Source: Ideonella paludis (GTDB taxonomy: Bacteria > Pseudomonadota > Gammaproteobacteria > Burkholderiales > Burkholderiaceae_C). Taken from it: a DNA stretch of 64,000 nt. Both the position numbers and the translations under genes were made by a program. The notes under the pieces are model-generated. The model had not been told where the DNA came from. It saw nothing but the letters and a program-made list of their open reading frames with translations, and ran no database searches. Position 1 is the stretch's first letter. Each line of letters begins with the position of its first letter. The stretch spans positions 186,001-250,000 of the forward strand of contig NZ_JAGQDG010000001.1 of assembly GCF_018069865.1 (NCBI RefSeq). Reading direction: 5' to 3'. Shown piece by piece: positions 20,250 through 28,960 of the stretch.

Positions 20250-22121
20250 ATGAGCGCCTATGACAGCCCCCGTCTGATTGCCGACATTGGCGGCACCTTT
20301 GCCCGCTTTGCGCTGGAGACCGCGCCGGGCCACCTGGAGCAGGTGGCTTCCTTGCGTTGTGCCGAGCATGCGGATTTTTTGAGCACGGTGCAGGCCTATC
20401 TGGCCACACTGGAGGAGCCGACGGCCATCCGCCATGCGGGCATTGCGATTGCCAACCCGGTGGACGGGGACTTGGTGCGCATGACCAACTACCACTGGCA
20501 GTTCTCGATTGAGCAGACGCGTGAGCAACTGGGTTTTGAGACCCTGGTGGTGGTGAATGACTTCACCGCGCTGGCCATGGCCGTGCCGCGCCTCTCGGCC
20601 GATGAGCGCCGCGCCATTGGCCATGGGGTGCCGCGTGAGCCCAGTGTGGTGGGCGTGCTGGGGGCGGGCACGGGCTTGGGACTGTCGGGCTTGATCCCGG
20701 CCTCGGGCGGCTGGGTGGCGCTGGGCACCGAGGGCGGCCACGGCAGCTTCTCGCCGCGCGATGAGCGCGAGATCGCCATCCTGCGCCATGCCTGGAAGCA
20801 GTACGGCCATGTCTCGTTTGAACGCCTGTGCTCGGGCCCCGGCCTGGAGCTGATTTACCGCGCGCTGGCCGAGCAAGGCGGCCAAGCTCTGCCGCCGCTG
20901 ACAGCACCCGACATCACCCAGCGTGCGCTGAGCGGGGTGGACCCTTTGTGCCGCGACACGGTGGACACCTTCTGCGGCATCTTGGGCACAGCGGCTTCCA
21001 ACCTGGCCGTCACGCTGGGGGCGTTTGGCGGCGTCTACATCGGCGGTGGCATCGTGCCGCGCCTGGGCGATTATTTCGAGCGCTCGCCCTTCCGCGCCCG
21101 CTTTGAAGAGCGCGGCCGCTTCAGCGACTATGTGCGGGCCATCCCCACCTATGTGATCACCGCCAACAACGCCACCTTCATGGGCGTGTCGGCCATTTTG
21201 GATGCGCAACTGCGCACGCTGGAAACGCGGGTGGGCGGTGCCATCTTGGAGCAGATTCGTCGCTCCTTAGACAAGCTCTCCCCGGCCGAGAAGCGCGTGG
21301 CCTCGCATGTGCTGGCCCACCCGCGCGCAGCCCTGAATGCACCCATTGCCGACATTGCCCGCGCGGCCGATGTGAGCCAGCCCACGGTGATCCGCTTTTG
21401 CCGCTCGCTGGGCTGCGAAGGCCTGTCGGACTTCAAGCTGCGCCTGGCCTCGGGCCTGACGGGCACCATCCCCATCACCCACACCCAGGTCACCGGCCAA
21501 GACAGCACGGTGGAGCTGGGCGAGAAAGTCTTGTCCAACACGGCAGCCGCCATCTTGCGGGTGCGCGAGCAGCTCAACCGCGAGGCGATTGAACGCGCCA
21601 TCACCTTGCTGGACGGCGCCCACCGGATCGAGCTGCATGCGCAAGGCCACTTTGCGATGGTGGCGCAGGACGCTCAATTCAAGTTCTTGCGCTTAGGCCT
21701 GCCCACCAGCACCTGCACCGACCCGCGCGTGCAAAGCCTGAGCGCGGCCGTGCTGGAGCCCGGCGATGTGGTGATTGCGATCTCGGGCAGCGGCACGCTG
21801 CAAGACCTGCTGGACATGGTGGAAGTGGCGCACCAACGCGGCGCCAAGGTGATTGCGATCACCTCCAGCCACTCGCCGCTGGCCAAGCGCTCAGACGTGG
21901 TGCTGCCGGTGGACCATGAGGAAGATGTCTCCACGCATCTGCCCATGGTCAGCCGCGTGCTGCAACTGCTGGCCATCGACATCTTGGCCGTGGGCGTGGC
22001 CTTGCGCCGCAGCGGTGAGAACCCGACCTATGACGGCGCGGGCAGCTTGCCAGCCAAGTCGGTCCAGCCGGGCGTGTCGGCCTCTTTGCCGCTGGCGCGG
22101 CTGACCACGCACAGCCGCTGA
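20250..22121 (+). CDS. glk-hexR: Bifunctional glucokinase / HexR (RpiR-family) transcriptional regulator
   Basis: A 623-residue fusion. Residues 1 to about 320 are a complete glucokinase (ADIGGTFARFAL, VNDFTALAMA, VLGAGTGLGLSGL, GVYIGGGIVPRLGD). Residues about 330-410 are an RpiR-type winged helix (LSPAEKRVASHVLAHP, DIARAADVSQPTVIRFCRSLG). Residues about 450-600 are a SIS sugar-phosphate-binding domain (AISGSGTLQDLLDMVEVA). HexR senses 2-keto-3-deoxy-6-phosphogluconate in other proteobacteria and represses central carbon genes; fusions of this kind are known in Burkholderiales. The ATG at 20250 is chosen because it begins just before ADIGGT; an upstream ATG at 20184 lacks homology. It is the likely regulator of the palindromes at 9530, 9640, 18257 and 18364. 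Confidence 0.95.
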   Translation: MSAYDSPRLIADIGGTFARFALETAPGHLEQVASLRCAEHADFLSTVQAYLATLEEPTAIRHAGIAIANPVDGDLVRMTNYHWQFSIEQTREQLGFETLVVVNDFTALAMAVPRLSADERRAIGHGVPREPSVVGVLGAGTGLGLSGLIPASGGWVALGTEGGHGSFSPRDEREIAILRHAWKQYGHVSFERLCSGPGLELIYRALAEQGGQALPPLTAPDITQRALSGVDPLCRDTVDTFCGILGTAASNLAVTLGAFGGVYIGGGIVPRLGDYFERSPFRARFEERGRFSDYVRAIPTYVITANNATFMGVSAILDAQLRTLETRVGGAILEQIRRSLDKLSPAEKRVASHVLAHPRAALNAPIADIARAADVSQPTVIRFCRSLGCEGLSDFKLRLASGLTGTIPITHTQVTGQDSTVELGEKVLSNTAAAILRVREQLNREAIERAITLLDGAHRIELHAQGHFAMVAQDAQFKFLRLGLPTSTCTDPRVQSLSAAVLEPGDVVIAISGSGTLQDLLDMVEVAHQRGAKVIAITSSHSPLAKRSDVVLPVDHEEDVSTHLPMVSRVLQLLAIDILAVGVALRRSGENPTYDGAGSLPAKSVQPGVSASLPLARLTTHSR

Positions 22122-22146
22122 AGCCTGGGCGGCAGAGGCAAAAGGC

Positions 22147-22512
22147 TCAGCGCTTTTCGTAGCTGAGCGTGCCCAGCTCGTCGGCGTAGATCACGCGGGT
22201 CTGAGGCGTGAAGCTCTCGATGCGAAACTTCACCAACATGTGCTCCACCTTGACGGTCAGCGTCTTGTTGTCGGGTGACAGCGCCCAGGTGCCACGCGCT
22301 CGCTGATCGCCCACCACGCCTTCAAAACCATTGGGCGCCGCGAAGACTTGAAACACCTGCTTGGTGCCGAAGGCTTCTTCGATGTTCAAGGTCTTGCCCT
22401 TGGGGTCTTTGAGGCCCACCAGTTGCCAAGTGCCCACCAGCTCGGTGGCGGTTTGAGCCCAGCCCGTGCTGGCCACGGCGCACAGCGCCAGCGTTGTCAG
22501 GAGTTTTCTCAT
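22147..22512 (-). CDS. Exported lipocalin-like small protein
   Basis: A 121-residue protein with a Sec signal peptide (MRKLLTTLALCAVASTGWAQ, cleavage after WA or AQ). The mature part starts TATELVGTWQLVGL, a G-x-W motif typical of lipocalin-like or DUF4488-like small beta-barrels, and is rich in alternating beta strands. It converges on glk-hexR and has its own start region. Ligand and role unknown. Confidence 0.65.
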   Translation of the reverse strand: MRKLLTTLALCAVASTGWAQTATELVGTWQLVGLKDPKGKTLNIEEAFGTKQVFQVFAAPNGFEGVVGDQRARGTWALSPDNKTLTVKVEHMLVKFRIESFTPQTRVIYADELGTLSYEKR

Positions 22513-22624
22513 CGACGTCTTCTCTCGTTTGAATGTGGCACAGAGTAGCCTTGCACTCGCAAGGCGCTGAGGCCAGTGTTTCAGAGACGTCGGCCGCTCG
22601 GCTCAAGAAAGCCTCAAGGCGGAC

Positions 22625-22981
22625 TCAAGCTGCGCTGAGCAAATCGGCGAAAAGAGCGGGCGTAAAGCCCACGCTGACTTGGCCCTGGGGCCACTCCACC
22701 ACCGGGCGCTTGATGACGCTGGGCTGCTCTTGCATCAACGCCATGGCCGAGTCGGCATCCACTACCCGGGCTTGCACCTCGGGCGGCAGCTTACGCCAGG
22801 TGGTGCCCTGGCGGTTCAGCAGCTTCTCCCAGCCCACCGCAGCCACCCAGGCGGGCAGGCGCTCAGCGGGCACGCCGGCCTTCTTGAAGTCATGAAAGCT
22901 GTGGGCATGCCCCTGCTCGGTCAAAAAGGCGCGGGCCTTTTTGACGGTGTCGCAGTTGGGGATGCCGTAGAGCGTGGTCAT
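22625..22981 (-). CDS. ArsC/Spx-family thioredoxin-fold reductase (YffB-like)
   Basis: A 118-residue protein starting MTTLYGIPNCDTVKKAR; Cys10 sits at the ArsC-family position but the second active-site Cys of classical redox proteins is absent. RPVVEW and the C-terminal helix fit the YffB/ArsC-like branch, which is usually of unknown function and not a true arsenate reductase. The ATG at 22981 overlaps the stop of the zinc-finger gene by one base (TGATG), which fixes the start. Confidence 0.85.
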   Translation of the reverse strand: MTTLYGIPNCDTVKKARAFLTEQGHAHSFHDFKKAGVPAERLPAWVAAVGWEKLLNRQGTTWRKLPPEVQARVVDADSAMALMQEQPSVIKRPVVEWPQGQVSVGFTPALFADLLSAA

Positions 22982-23184
22982 CAATGACCGTGGGCGATCT
23001 TCTCGCCCGCCTTCAGGCGATAAACCGTGCCGCAATAAGGGCACTTACCCTCGCCGTTATGCGAGAGGTCCACAAAGACGCGCGGGTGGGTGCTCCACAG
23101 GGCCATTTTGGGGTTGGGGCAGGCGATCACGCCGGGGCCTTGCAGCTCGGCGGCGGTGACTTCAACAACAGCTTGTTCGCTCAT
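22981..23184 (-). CDS. CHCC-type zinc-finger domain protein
   Basis: A 67-residue protein with Zn ligands in the order C22, H33, C48, C51 (CPNP...STHPRVF...CPYCGTVYRL), the NDUFS6/zf-CHCC pattern. Small proteins like this commonly follow ilvE in Burkholderiales. Role is unknown; the mitochondrial homologue is a complex I subunit. It is 27 bp downstream of ilvE and overlaps the ArsC-like gene by a base, giving a three-gene operon. Confidence 0.9.
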   Translation of the reverse strand: MSEQAVVEVTAAELQGPGVIACPNPKMALWSTHPRVFVDLSHNGEGKCPYCGTVYRLKAGEKIAHGH

Positions 23185-23211
23185 GGCAGCTTCTCTTGAG
23201 TGGGGTTGATC

Positions 23212-24138
23212 TCAGGCGACCAAGGTCAGCCAGTGGGCGTATTTGTCGTTACGGCCATTGACGATGTCAAAGAAGGCCGCTTGGATTTTCTCGGTGATGG
23301 GGCCGCGTGAGCCGCTGCCGATCTCGATGCGGTCCAGCTCGCGGATGGGCGTGACTTCAGCGGCGGTGCCGGTGAAGAAGGCCTCATCGGCGATATAGAC
23401 CTCGTCGCGGGTGATGCGCTTTTCCACCAGCTTCAGGCCCAAGTCTTGGCAGATGTGGAAGATGGTGTTGCGGGTGATGCCGTTGAGCGCACCGGCCGAC
23501 AGATCAGGCGTGTAGACCACGCCGTTCTTGATGACAAACAGGTTCTCGCCCGCACCTTCAGAGACAAAACCGGCCGAGTCCAGCAGCATGGCTTCGTCAT
23601 AGCCATCGTCGGTAGCCTCCATGTTCGCCAGGATGGAGTTGGTGTAGTTGGACACCGCCTTGGCTTGGGTCATGGTGATGTTCACATGGTGGCGGGTGTA
23701 GCTGCTGATCTTGACGCGGATGCCGCGCTTCAGACCTTCCTCACCCAGGTACGCACCCCAGGCCCAGGCCGCGACCATGCAGTGGATCTTGTTGCCCTTG
23801 GGGCTGACGCCCAGCTTTTCAGAGCCGATCCAGGTCAGAGGGCGCAAGTAGCAGGTCTCCAGGCCGTTTTCACGCACCACGGCTTTTTGGGCTTCTTCGA
23901 GCTGCTCCACCGTGAAGGGGATCTTCATGCGCAGGATCTTGGCCGAGTTGATCAGCCGCTCGGTGTGCTCGCGCAGGCGGAAGATGGCCGTGCCCTTGGG
24001 CGTCTTGTAGGCCCGCACGCCTTCAAAGGCGCCGCAGCCATAGTGCAGCGTGTGGCTCAGCACGTGGATCTTGGCGTCGCGCCAGTCCACCATCTGCCCG
24101 TCCATCCAGATCTTGCCGTCGCGGTCGTCCATGCCCAT
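23212..24138 (-). CDS. ilvE: Branched-chain amino acid aminotransferase
   Basis: A 308-residue fold-type IV PLP aminotransferase transferring amino groups between glutamate and Val, Leu or Ile keto acids. Start region KIWMDGQMVDWRDAKIHVLSHTLHYG is typical. YLRPLTWIGSEKLGV, the PLP-lysine region TMTQAKAVSNYTNS, SEGAGENLFV and FFTGTAAEVTPI are all present. It leads the ilvE / zinc-finger / ArsC-like operon. Confidence 0.96.
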   Translation of the reverse strand: MGMDDRDGKIWMDGQMVDWRDAKIHVLSHTLHYGCGAFEGVRAYKTPKGTAIFRLREHTERLINSAKILRMKIPFTVEQLEEAQKAVVRENGLETCYLRPLTWIGSEKLGVSPKGNKIHCMVAAWAWGAYLGEEGLKRGIRVKISSYTRHHVNITMTQAKAVSNYTNSILANMEATDDGYDEAMLLDSAGFVSEGAGENLFVIKNGVVYTPDLSAGALNGITRNTIFHICQDLGLKLVEKRITRDEVYIADEAFFTGTAAEVTPIRELDRIEIGSGSRGPITEKIQAAFFDIVNGRNDKYAHWLTLVA

Positions 24139-24206
24139 GGTGCGTCTGCCCCTTGAAGAAGTTTGAAAAAGAATAAATCGGTTCGGTTGGCCCGAAACCG
24201 CCGATT

Positions 24207-24647
24207 TTAGGCGCCGGGCTGAGCCGGAGCTTGCGCCGCGTCGGCCCCCGCCGCAGCCTCCGCCTCAGGCGCTGCCGCCCGGATCAGCTGCCACTGGGTC
24301 AAGCGGCCATGGACCAGCGTCACTTCCACCCGGTCACCGTTGGCGTCCGTCCAGGCAAAGGCCTCATTGGGCGGGTCACTCAGCTTCTGCCCCAGGCTGC
24401 GCGTGTGCGGCAGGATCTCCAGCAAGGTCATGCCGGTGTTCAGCCGCGCATGCAGCATCACCGCATTGGCCACATGGCCCACCGGTGCGGCGCCCGCCGC
24501 CTGCATCACCCGCAGCGCGCGGTAGAACTGCAGCAGCAGCCAAAACACCACCACCGTCAGCGCCAACACCACACCATAGCCGCCCCATTGCCACCAGCCC
24601 ACAAACACCGCCAACACGGCCAGGGCCCAACCTACTCGCTTGTCCAT
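24207..24647 (-). CDS. Conserved membrane protein of unknown function
   Basis: A 146-residue protein with one or two N-terminal membrane segments (WALAVLAVFVGWWQWGG and VVLALTVVVFWLLLQFY) and a small soluble domain whose second half (AFAWTDANGDRVEVTLVHGRLTQWQL) looks beta-rich. The tail is Ala/Glu-rich. I do not recognise the family. The start is supported by AGGAAAG upstream. It is preceded by about 70 bp of unusually CA-rich leader (low complexity) on its own strand. Confidence 0.6.
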   Translation of the reverse strand: MDKRVGWALAVLAVFVGWWQWGGYGVVLALTVVVFWLLLQFYRALRVMQAAGAAPVGHVANAVMLHARLNTGMTLLEILPHTRSLGQKLSDPPNEAFAWTDANGDRVEVTLVHGRLTQWQLIRAAAPEAEAAAGADAAQAPAQPGA

Positions 24648-24751
24648 CGCTTGTTCTTTCCTGCTGTCGTGCTGTGTTCTGTGCGTGCTGTGCTGCGTAC
24701 TCTGCTGCGCGTTTTGCTGAGATTAGGCCGTGCGTGCATCGGCCCGCAGCC

Positions 24752-25108
24752 TCAATCTGGCCGAGAGGCTTCGGCAGGCGCCTGCCCCGAGGCCGCGTCC
24801 CAAGCATAGGCCCGCTCCACCTTGGTGATGCGGGTTTCGTAATGGCTGTACCAACGCGCCCGGCCATCATTGCGCGCGTCGGTATGCTCGGCGTGTTTGC
24901 GCCAGGCCGCAATGTCTTCCAAGCTGCGCCAATAGGAGACCGTGATCCCCAGCCCATCCGCCCCCCGCGCGCTCTGCACGCCTAAGTAGCCCGGCTGCTG
25001 GGCCGCCAGCGCCACCATGCGCTCTGCGGTGTCGCCATAGCCGTCATCGACGGCGGTACGCTGGCTGGTGAAGATGACGGCGTAGTAGGGTGGGGCGGGG
25101 GTTTGCAT
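24752..25108 (-). CDS. Antibiotic biosynthesis monooxygenase (ABM) domain protein
   Basis: A 118-residue protein starting MQTPAPPYYAVIFTSQR. An ABM-like ferredoxin fold is suggested by YAVIFTSQR, MVALAAQQPGYLG and ITVSYWRSLEDIAAWRKHAEH, the last being very typical. ABM proteins act in quinone or haem-type chemistry, but many are uncharacterised. The ATG at 25108 is chosen over one at 25159, whose extra 17 residues have no family match. Confidence 0.85.
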   Translation of the reverse strand: MQTPAPPYYAVIFTSQRTAVDDGYGDTAERMVALAAQQPGYLGVQSARGADGLGITVSYWRSLEDIAAWRKHAEHTDARNDGRARWYSHYETRITKVERAYAWDAASGQAPAEASRPD

Positions 25109-25133
25109 GGCGCAATTGTCGCTGCAGCGGCCC

Positions 25134-25745
25134 TCACCGCCGCGTCTTTGGGGCCCCACCCGCCGCCGCGCGCCCCTGCTGCCCCTCCAGCCACATCAGC
25201 GTTTCGGTGTGGGTCAAGAAGCGGCGCAGGTAGTCGGGGGAGAGGTCGCGCAGCAGACCCAGGGTGTGCAGCACCAGCCTGTGGGCGTTCAGTGGCCCGG
25301 CGTTTTGTGGGGCTTGGGTGGAGGCTTGGTCGACCACCTCTTCGGCACACAGCACGGCCCAGCTTTCGCGAAAGCGCTGGGCGCTTTTCAGTTCGGGCCT
25401 GGCTTGGGTCGCGCTAGGCCCGCCCGGCAGACCCCCAGCAGCGGCTTGGGCCACGGCTTGGTTGAGTTGGGCCAGGGCACTGGGCGGGCGCTTGGGCTTG
25501 GCGCCGGGTTGTGCAGTTGGCGGGCGTTGCGCCAGGCGCGCTTGGCAATCGGCTAGGCCTTGCGCCAGCTTGGCTTGCAGCAAGGCCTGCTGGCCCAGTG
25601 GAGCCGCCTGCAGGCGCTCGGCCAGTGAGGCGACATACTGCCAGCGCAGCGGCTCCCAGCGCGGGGCACCGGCTTGGCGCAAGGCCTGCAGTGCCGCCTG
25701 CACGTCCGGTAATGCCTGAGGGGACGATGGCGCAGCGGTGCTCAT
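25134..25745 (-). CDS. DUF2894-type protein, last gene of the MotA/OmpA-like operon
   Basis: A 203-residue, Ala/Gln-rich, cytoplasmic-looking helical protein. The conserved end (NAHRLVLHTLGLLRDLSPDYLRRFL then LMWLEG) is what I associate with DUF2894, which regularly accompanies DUF3348, DUF802 and OmpA-like genes. A central Pro/Ala-rich linker separates an N-terminal helical part (WEPLRWQYVASLAERLQ) from the C-terminal domain. The start overlaps the OmpA-like gene stop by 4 bp. Activity unknown. Confidence 0.75.
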   Translation of the reverse strand: MSTAAPSSPQALPDVQAALQALRQAGAPRWEPLRWQYVASLAERLQAAPLGQQALLQAKLAQGLADCQARLAQRPPTAQPGAKPKRPPSALAQLNQAVAQAAAGGLPGGPSATQARPELKSAQRFRESWAVLCAEEVVDQASTQAPQNAGPLNAHRLVLHTLGLLRDLSPDYLRRFLTHTETLMWLEGQQGRAAAGGAPKTRR

Positions 25746-26449
25746 GGCGCAGAGGCTGCGGAAGCGGTTGGCGTGGTTGAGGCCGAGGCAGCCGCCGCAG
25801 GCTTGCGCGCCACCCGTGGCACTGGCGCCATCTCCACCCGGCGGTTGAGGGCGCGGCCTTGCGGGTCGGCGTTGGAGGCCACTGGCTGCTCGGCGCCAAA
25901 GGCAGCGCTGAACACTTGCGAAGGCGGCATGCCTTCCTCAATCAACGCGCGGGTCACCGTCAAGGCCCGCTGGGCCGACAGCTCCCAGTTGTCGGCAAAC
26001 TTTTTGCTGCCCTGCTGCACGGCTTTGTCGTCGGTAAAGCCGCTGACCATCAGCATCTCGTCGCGCTCGGCCAAGTACACCTTGAGCGGCGGCACCAGGC
26101 TTTGCAGCACCTGGCGGCCTTCCGGCCGCAGCTCGTCCGAGCCCAGGGCAAACAGCACGGCGCCGCTGATGCCGATGCGGCCATCGTTCAGGGTGACGCG
26201 GCCGCTTTGCAGAGGACCGGCCAAGGCCTTTTCCAGGGCCATGCGGCGGGCCTCTTCTTGCTCGCGCTTGTGCACCTCGGCTTGCAGGCTGGCCACCAGG
26301 TCCATCTGCACCACCATCACGCCCACCAGCACCAGCACAAACACGCCGAGCAGGCCCGACATCAGGTCGCCAAACACGGCCCAAATGGGCGCGTTGGTGG
26401 CGTCGCCGCTGTCGTCGTCGGCGTCGTCCAGCCCCACCCCGCCCATCAC
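25742..26449 (-). CDS. MotB/ZorB-like inner-membrane protein with OmpA peptidoglycan-binding domain
   Basis: A 235-residue protein. A short acidic N-terminus leads into one membrane helix (PIWAVFGDLMSGLLGVFVLV) in which an Asp (FGDLMS) sits where MotB, ExbD and ZorB carry the proton- or ion-binding Asp. After a short coiled linker an OmpA-like domain (about 95-205) includes VLFALGSDEL, VSGFTDD and DNWELSAQRALTVTRAL, the peptidoglycan-binding helix. The tail is Ala/Ser/Thr-rich. It overlaps the MotA-like gene by 4 bp, so they are a stator-type pair. Confidence 0.85.
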   Translation of the reverse strand: MMGGVGLDDADDDSGDATNAPIWAVFGDLMSGLLGVFVLVLVGVMVVQMDLVASLQAEVHKREQEEARRMALEKALAGPLQSGRVTLNDGRIGISGAVLFALGSDELRPEGRQVLQSLVPPLKVYLAERDEMLMVSGFTDDKAVQQGSKKFADNWELSAQRALTVTRALIEEGMPPSQVFSAAFGAEQPVASNADPQGRALNRRVEMAPVPRVARKPAAAASASTTPTASAASAP

Positions 26450-28935
26450 CCTTCAACCCCCAGAGGCAGCGGCGCTTGAGTGCCCCGGGCCGGGCGCAGT
26501 TGGCGCAGGTCTTCGACGATGCTTTGCTGGGCGCTGAGGCTGAGGTCGATGACCTCGCGCGCCTGGGCCACGTAGTAGGCCAGTTGCTCGTCGCTGCGCG
26601 ACATGGATTGCGCCAAGGCGCTCTCCACCCGCTGCAGGCTGGCCATGAGTTGCTCATTGCTGCTGCCGAACAGCATCACGCCTTGGTGGAAGGCATCGCC
26701 CAGCGCCGCCAACTCCGCAGCACTGGCGCCCACTTGTGCGGCCAGCGCTTCACTGCGTTCGGCCTGAGCCCCCAGGGTTTGGGTGAACTGCTGGCTGGTT
26801 TGCTGCAGGGTGGCAGAGGCCGCGCTCACCAGGGTTTCAATGGCGTCACGCTGCTGGGCGGTGGTGTGCTGCACGCTGCTGAGCAGCTCGCTGATCTGGG
26901 CCACCAGGCTGTGGCGCTCTTGCAAGGTGTGGTTGTCGCGCTCGGCCAACTGGCTCATCTCCTGGCGCAGTTGGGCAATCACTTCGGCGGCCGCCTTGGG
27001 CGCTTCAGAGGCGGTGTGCATCAGGCGCGTCATCGGGGCTTCCAGCGCGGCGCCCAGCGTGGCGAGCTGGGTGGACACATGGCTGGCCAGCTCAGCCTGC
27101 AAGGTGCCCAGGCGTTGCACTGCGGCTTGGCCGCGCTGGTCTTCTTGCTCGCGCAGGGCGGAGAGCTCGCTGCGCCATAGCGTGGCCAGCTCGTCCATCT
27201 GCTGCCGCTGGCCTTGCTCCCACTGGGCCTCCGAGGCGGTGCGCGCCTGCACCAAACCTTCAGACTGCTGAAGGAGCTGGGTGACCTGCGCCAGCAGCTG
27301 CTGCGACTGCGCTTGCGCCTGCTCGCTGAGCTGCTGCGCCGTCTGCGCGACGGCCTGGCTGGCCTGCTGCTGCTGGGCCAGAGTGTGCGCGCTGAGTTGC
27401 TGCCACTCAGCTTTCAGCGCCTGGGTCAGGGCCTGCAGGCTGTTCGTCCAGGCCTGCTGCTGCTGCGCTTGGGCTTGGACCTGCTCGGTTTGGACCTGGG
27501 CCCCTGCGGCCTGCAATTGGGCCAATAGCGCCGTGGCGCGCTCATCAAAGTGCGCAGCCCAGCGGGCTTGAGCGCCCTCCAGCCCCGCCAGCAAGCTGCT
27601 GCTGCCGCGTTCTTGCTGAGACTGAGCTTGAGCCCAGGCCTGCTGCAGCGCTTCCAAGCGGGCGTGCTGCTCTGCCTGGGCCTCGGTGGTCGAGCTGTGC
27701 AGATGGGCCATCAGCGCTTGGGCGCGCTCCTCAAAGCTGCCGGCAAAACGGGCCAACGCCGCCTCCCAAGCCTGCTGCATCTGGGCACTGCTGTGCTGAT
27801 GTTGGGTCAGCGTTTGGGCCAGGGTCTGGTGGGTCTGGGCGGTGCTGTGGCTGAACTGCTGGGCCAAGCCGTCCAACTGGGCTTGCACCACAGCGCTGAC
27901 CCGCTCGTGCAAGCGCTGCGACTCGGCGGCCATCTGAGCCAAGGTCTCTTGCAGCATGGGCTGCAAGGTCTGGGTGGCGGCTTGGGCCGTGGCCTGCAGG
28001 CTCTCGTGGGCCGCTTTGGCGGCGGTGTCGATGCTGTGGCTCAAGCTGTGCTGTACGCTCTGGGCCAAGCTGCTGTAGGCGGTGGTGGCCTCTTGGTGGA
28101 ACTGGGCTTGGCGAGCCAGCAGTTGCTCGTCCATCTGTTGGCTGCGCGCGGCCAGTTGGCTCATCAGCGCCTCCACCTGCTGCGCCACTTGGGGCAAGGC
28201 CTGCAGGTGCAGGGCCAGCTCCGGCAGGGCTTGCATCTGGCGCGCCATGTCCGGCAGAGCTTGGGCTTGCTGCTGCAGGGCCAAGAAGGTGGCCTCGCGC
28301 TGCTGGGCCAGTGAGAAGGGTCGCAGCGTGGTGGCGGCCGCATCGTCCAAGGCGCGCAGGGCGTGCGCGCGGTCGCGCCGTGCCAAGGTGGTCATCACAC
28401 CCAACAGCGCCGAGCCCGCCACGCCCGCCACCGAGCAGCCAAACGCCAGGCCCAAGCCCTTGATGGGCTCGGCCAGCGCGGCGCGCATGGCGGCCAAATC
28501 GGCCGAGCCTTCCAGCGCAAACACCGTGCCCTTGAAGGTGAAGACCAGGCCCAAAAAGGTGCCGAGCATGCCCAGCATCACCAAGAGGCCAATCAGGTAA
28601 GGCGTGAGCGCCAAGCCCGGGAGCTGGCCGCGCTCTTGGGTGACGCGCTGGCGCACCGCCGCTTGCAACGCGGGGGGCACCCGCCCCAGCCACTCCTCCA
28701 GGCGGGCGAGGGAGGGCGGCATGTCTTGCAGCGCCTGGCTCAAGCCCTGAGTGGCTTGGGCAAAGCGTCGGACCTCCATGGCACCCAGCACATACACACC
28801 GGCAATCACCAGCGTCATCACCAGTCCCAGCGGGCTGGAGCCGGCCAGCGCCGCCGCCACACCCAAAATGGCCAGCAGACCCACGGCGAACAGCAGGGCA
28901 AGAAGGGGTCGATTCATCGAAGAAGAAGCATGCAT
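26446..28935 (-). CDS. MotA/TolQ/ExbB-like channel protein with long coiled-coil tail (DUF802, ZorA-like)
   Basis: An 829-residue protein. Two N-terminal helices (about 10-50), then a MotA/TolQ-type pair: YLIGLLVMLGMLGTFLGLVFTF and PIKGLGLAFGCSVAGVAGSALLG with the typical small-residue and Gly pattern. From about 200 to 790 it is almost uninterrupted Gln/Ala/Leu-rich coiled coil, far longer than the MotA cytoplasmic domain (E. coli MotA is about 295 residues in total). The C-terminal part ends EVIDLSLSAQQSIVEDLRQLR. I associate this with DUF802. Such a tail is the hallmark of ZorA in Zorya defence systems. ATG 28935 or 28917 are possible starts. Confidence 0.8.
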   Translation of the reverse strand: MHASSSMNRPLLALLFAVGLLAILGVAAALAGSSPLGLVMTLVIAGVYVLGAMEVRRFAQATQGLSQALQDMPPSLARLEEWLGRVPPALQAAVRQRVTQERGQLPGLALTPYLIGLLVMLGMLGTFLGLVFTFKGTVFALEGSADLAAMRAALAEPIKGLGLAFGCSVAGVAGSALLGVMTTLARRDRAHALRALDDAAATTLRPFSLAQQREATFLALQQQAQALPDMARQMQALPELALHLQALPQVAQQVEALMSQLAARSQQMDEQLLARQAQFHQEATTAYSSLAQSVQHSLSHSIDTAAKAAHESLQATAQAATQTLQPMLQETLAQMAAESQRLHERVSAVVQAQLDGLAQQFSHSTAQTHQTLAQTLTQHQHSSAQMQQAWEAALARFAGSFEERAQALMAHLHSSTTEAQAEQHARLEALQQAWAQAQSQQERGSSSLLAGLEGAQARWAAHFDERATALLAQLQAAGAQVQTEQVQAQAQQQQAWTNSLQALTQALKAEWQQLSAHTLAQQQQASQAVAQTAQQLSEQAQAQSQQLLAQVTQLLQQSEGLVQARTASEAQWEQGQRQQMDELATLWRSELSALREQEDQRGQAAVQRLGTLQAELASHVSTQLATLGAALEAPMTRLMHTASEAPKAAAEVIAQLRQEMSQLAERDNHTLQERHSLVAQISELLSSVQHTTAQQRDAIETLVSAASATLQQTSQQFTQTLGAQAERSEALAAQVGASAAELAALGDAFHQGVMLFGSSNEQLMASLQRVESALAQSMSRSDEQLAYYVAQAREVIDLSLSAQQSIVEDLRQLRPARGTQAPLPLGVEG

Positions 28936-28960
28936 ATCAGGTCAGGTCGGGTGTCGCCAC

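Noticed and set aside
22625-22981. True arsenate reductase (ars operon) call
   Set aside because: No arsR, arsB or acr3 is nearby, and the YffB-like branch is not established as an arsenate reductase.
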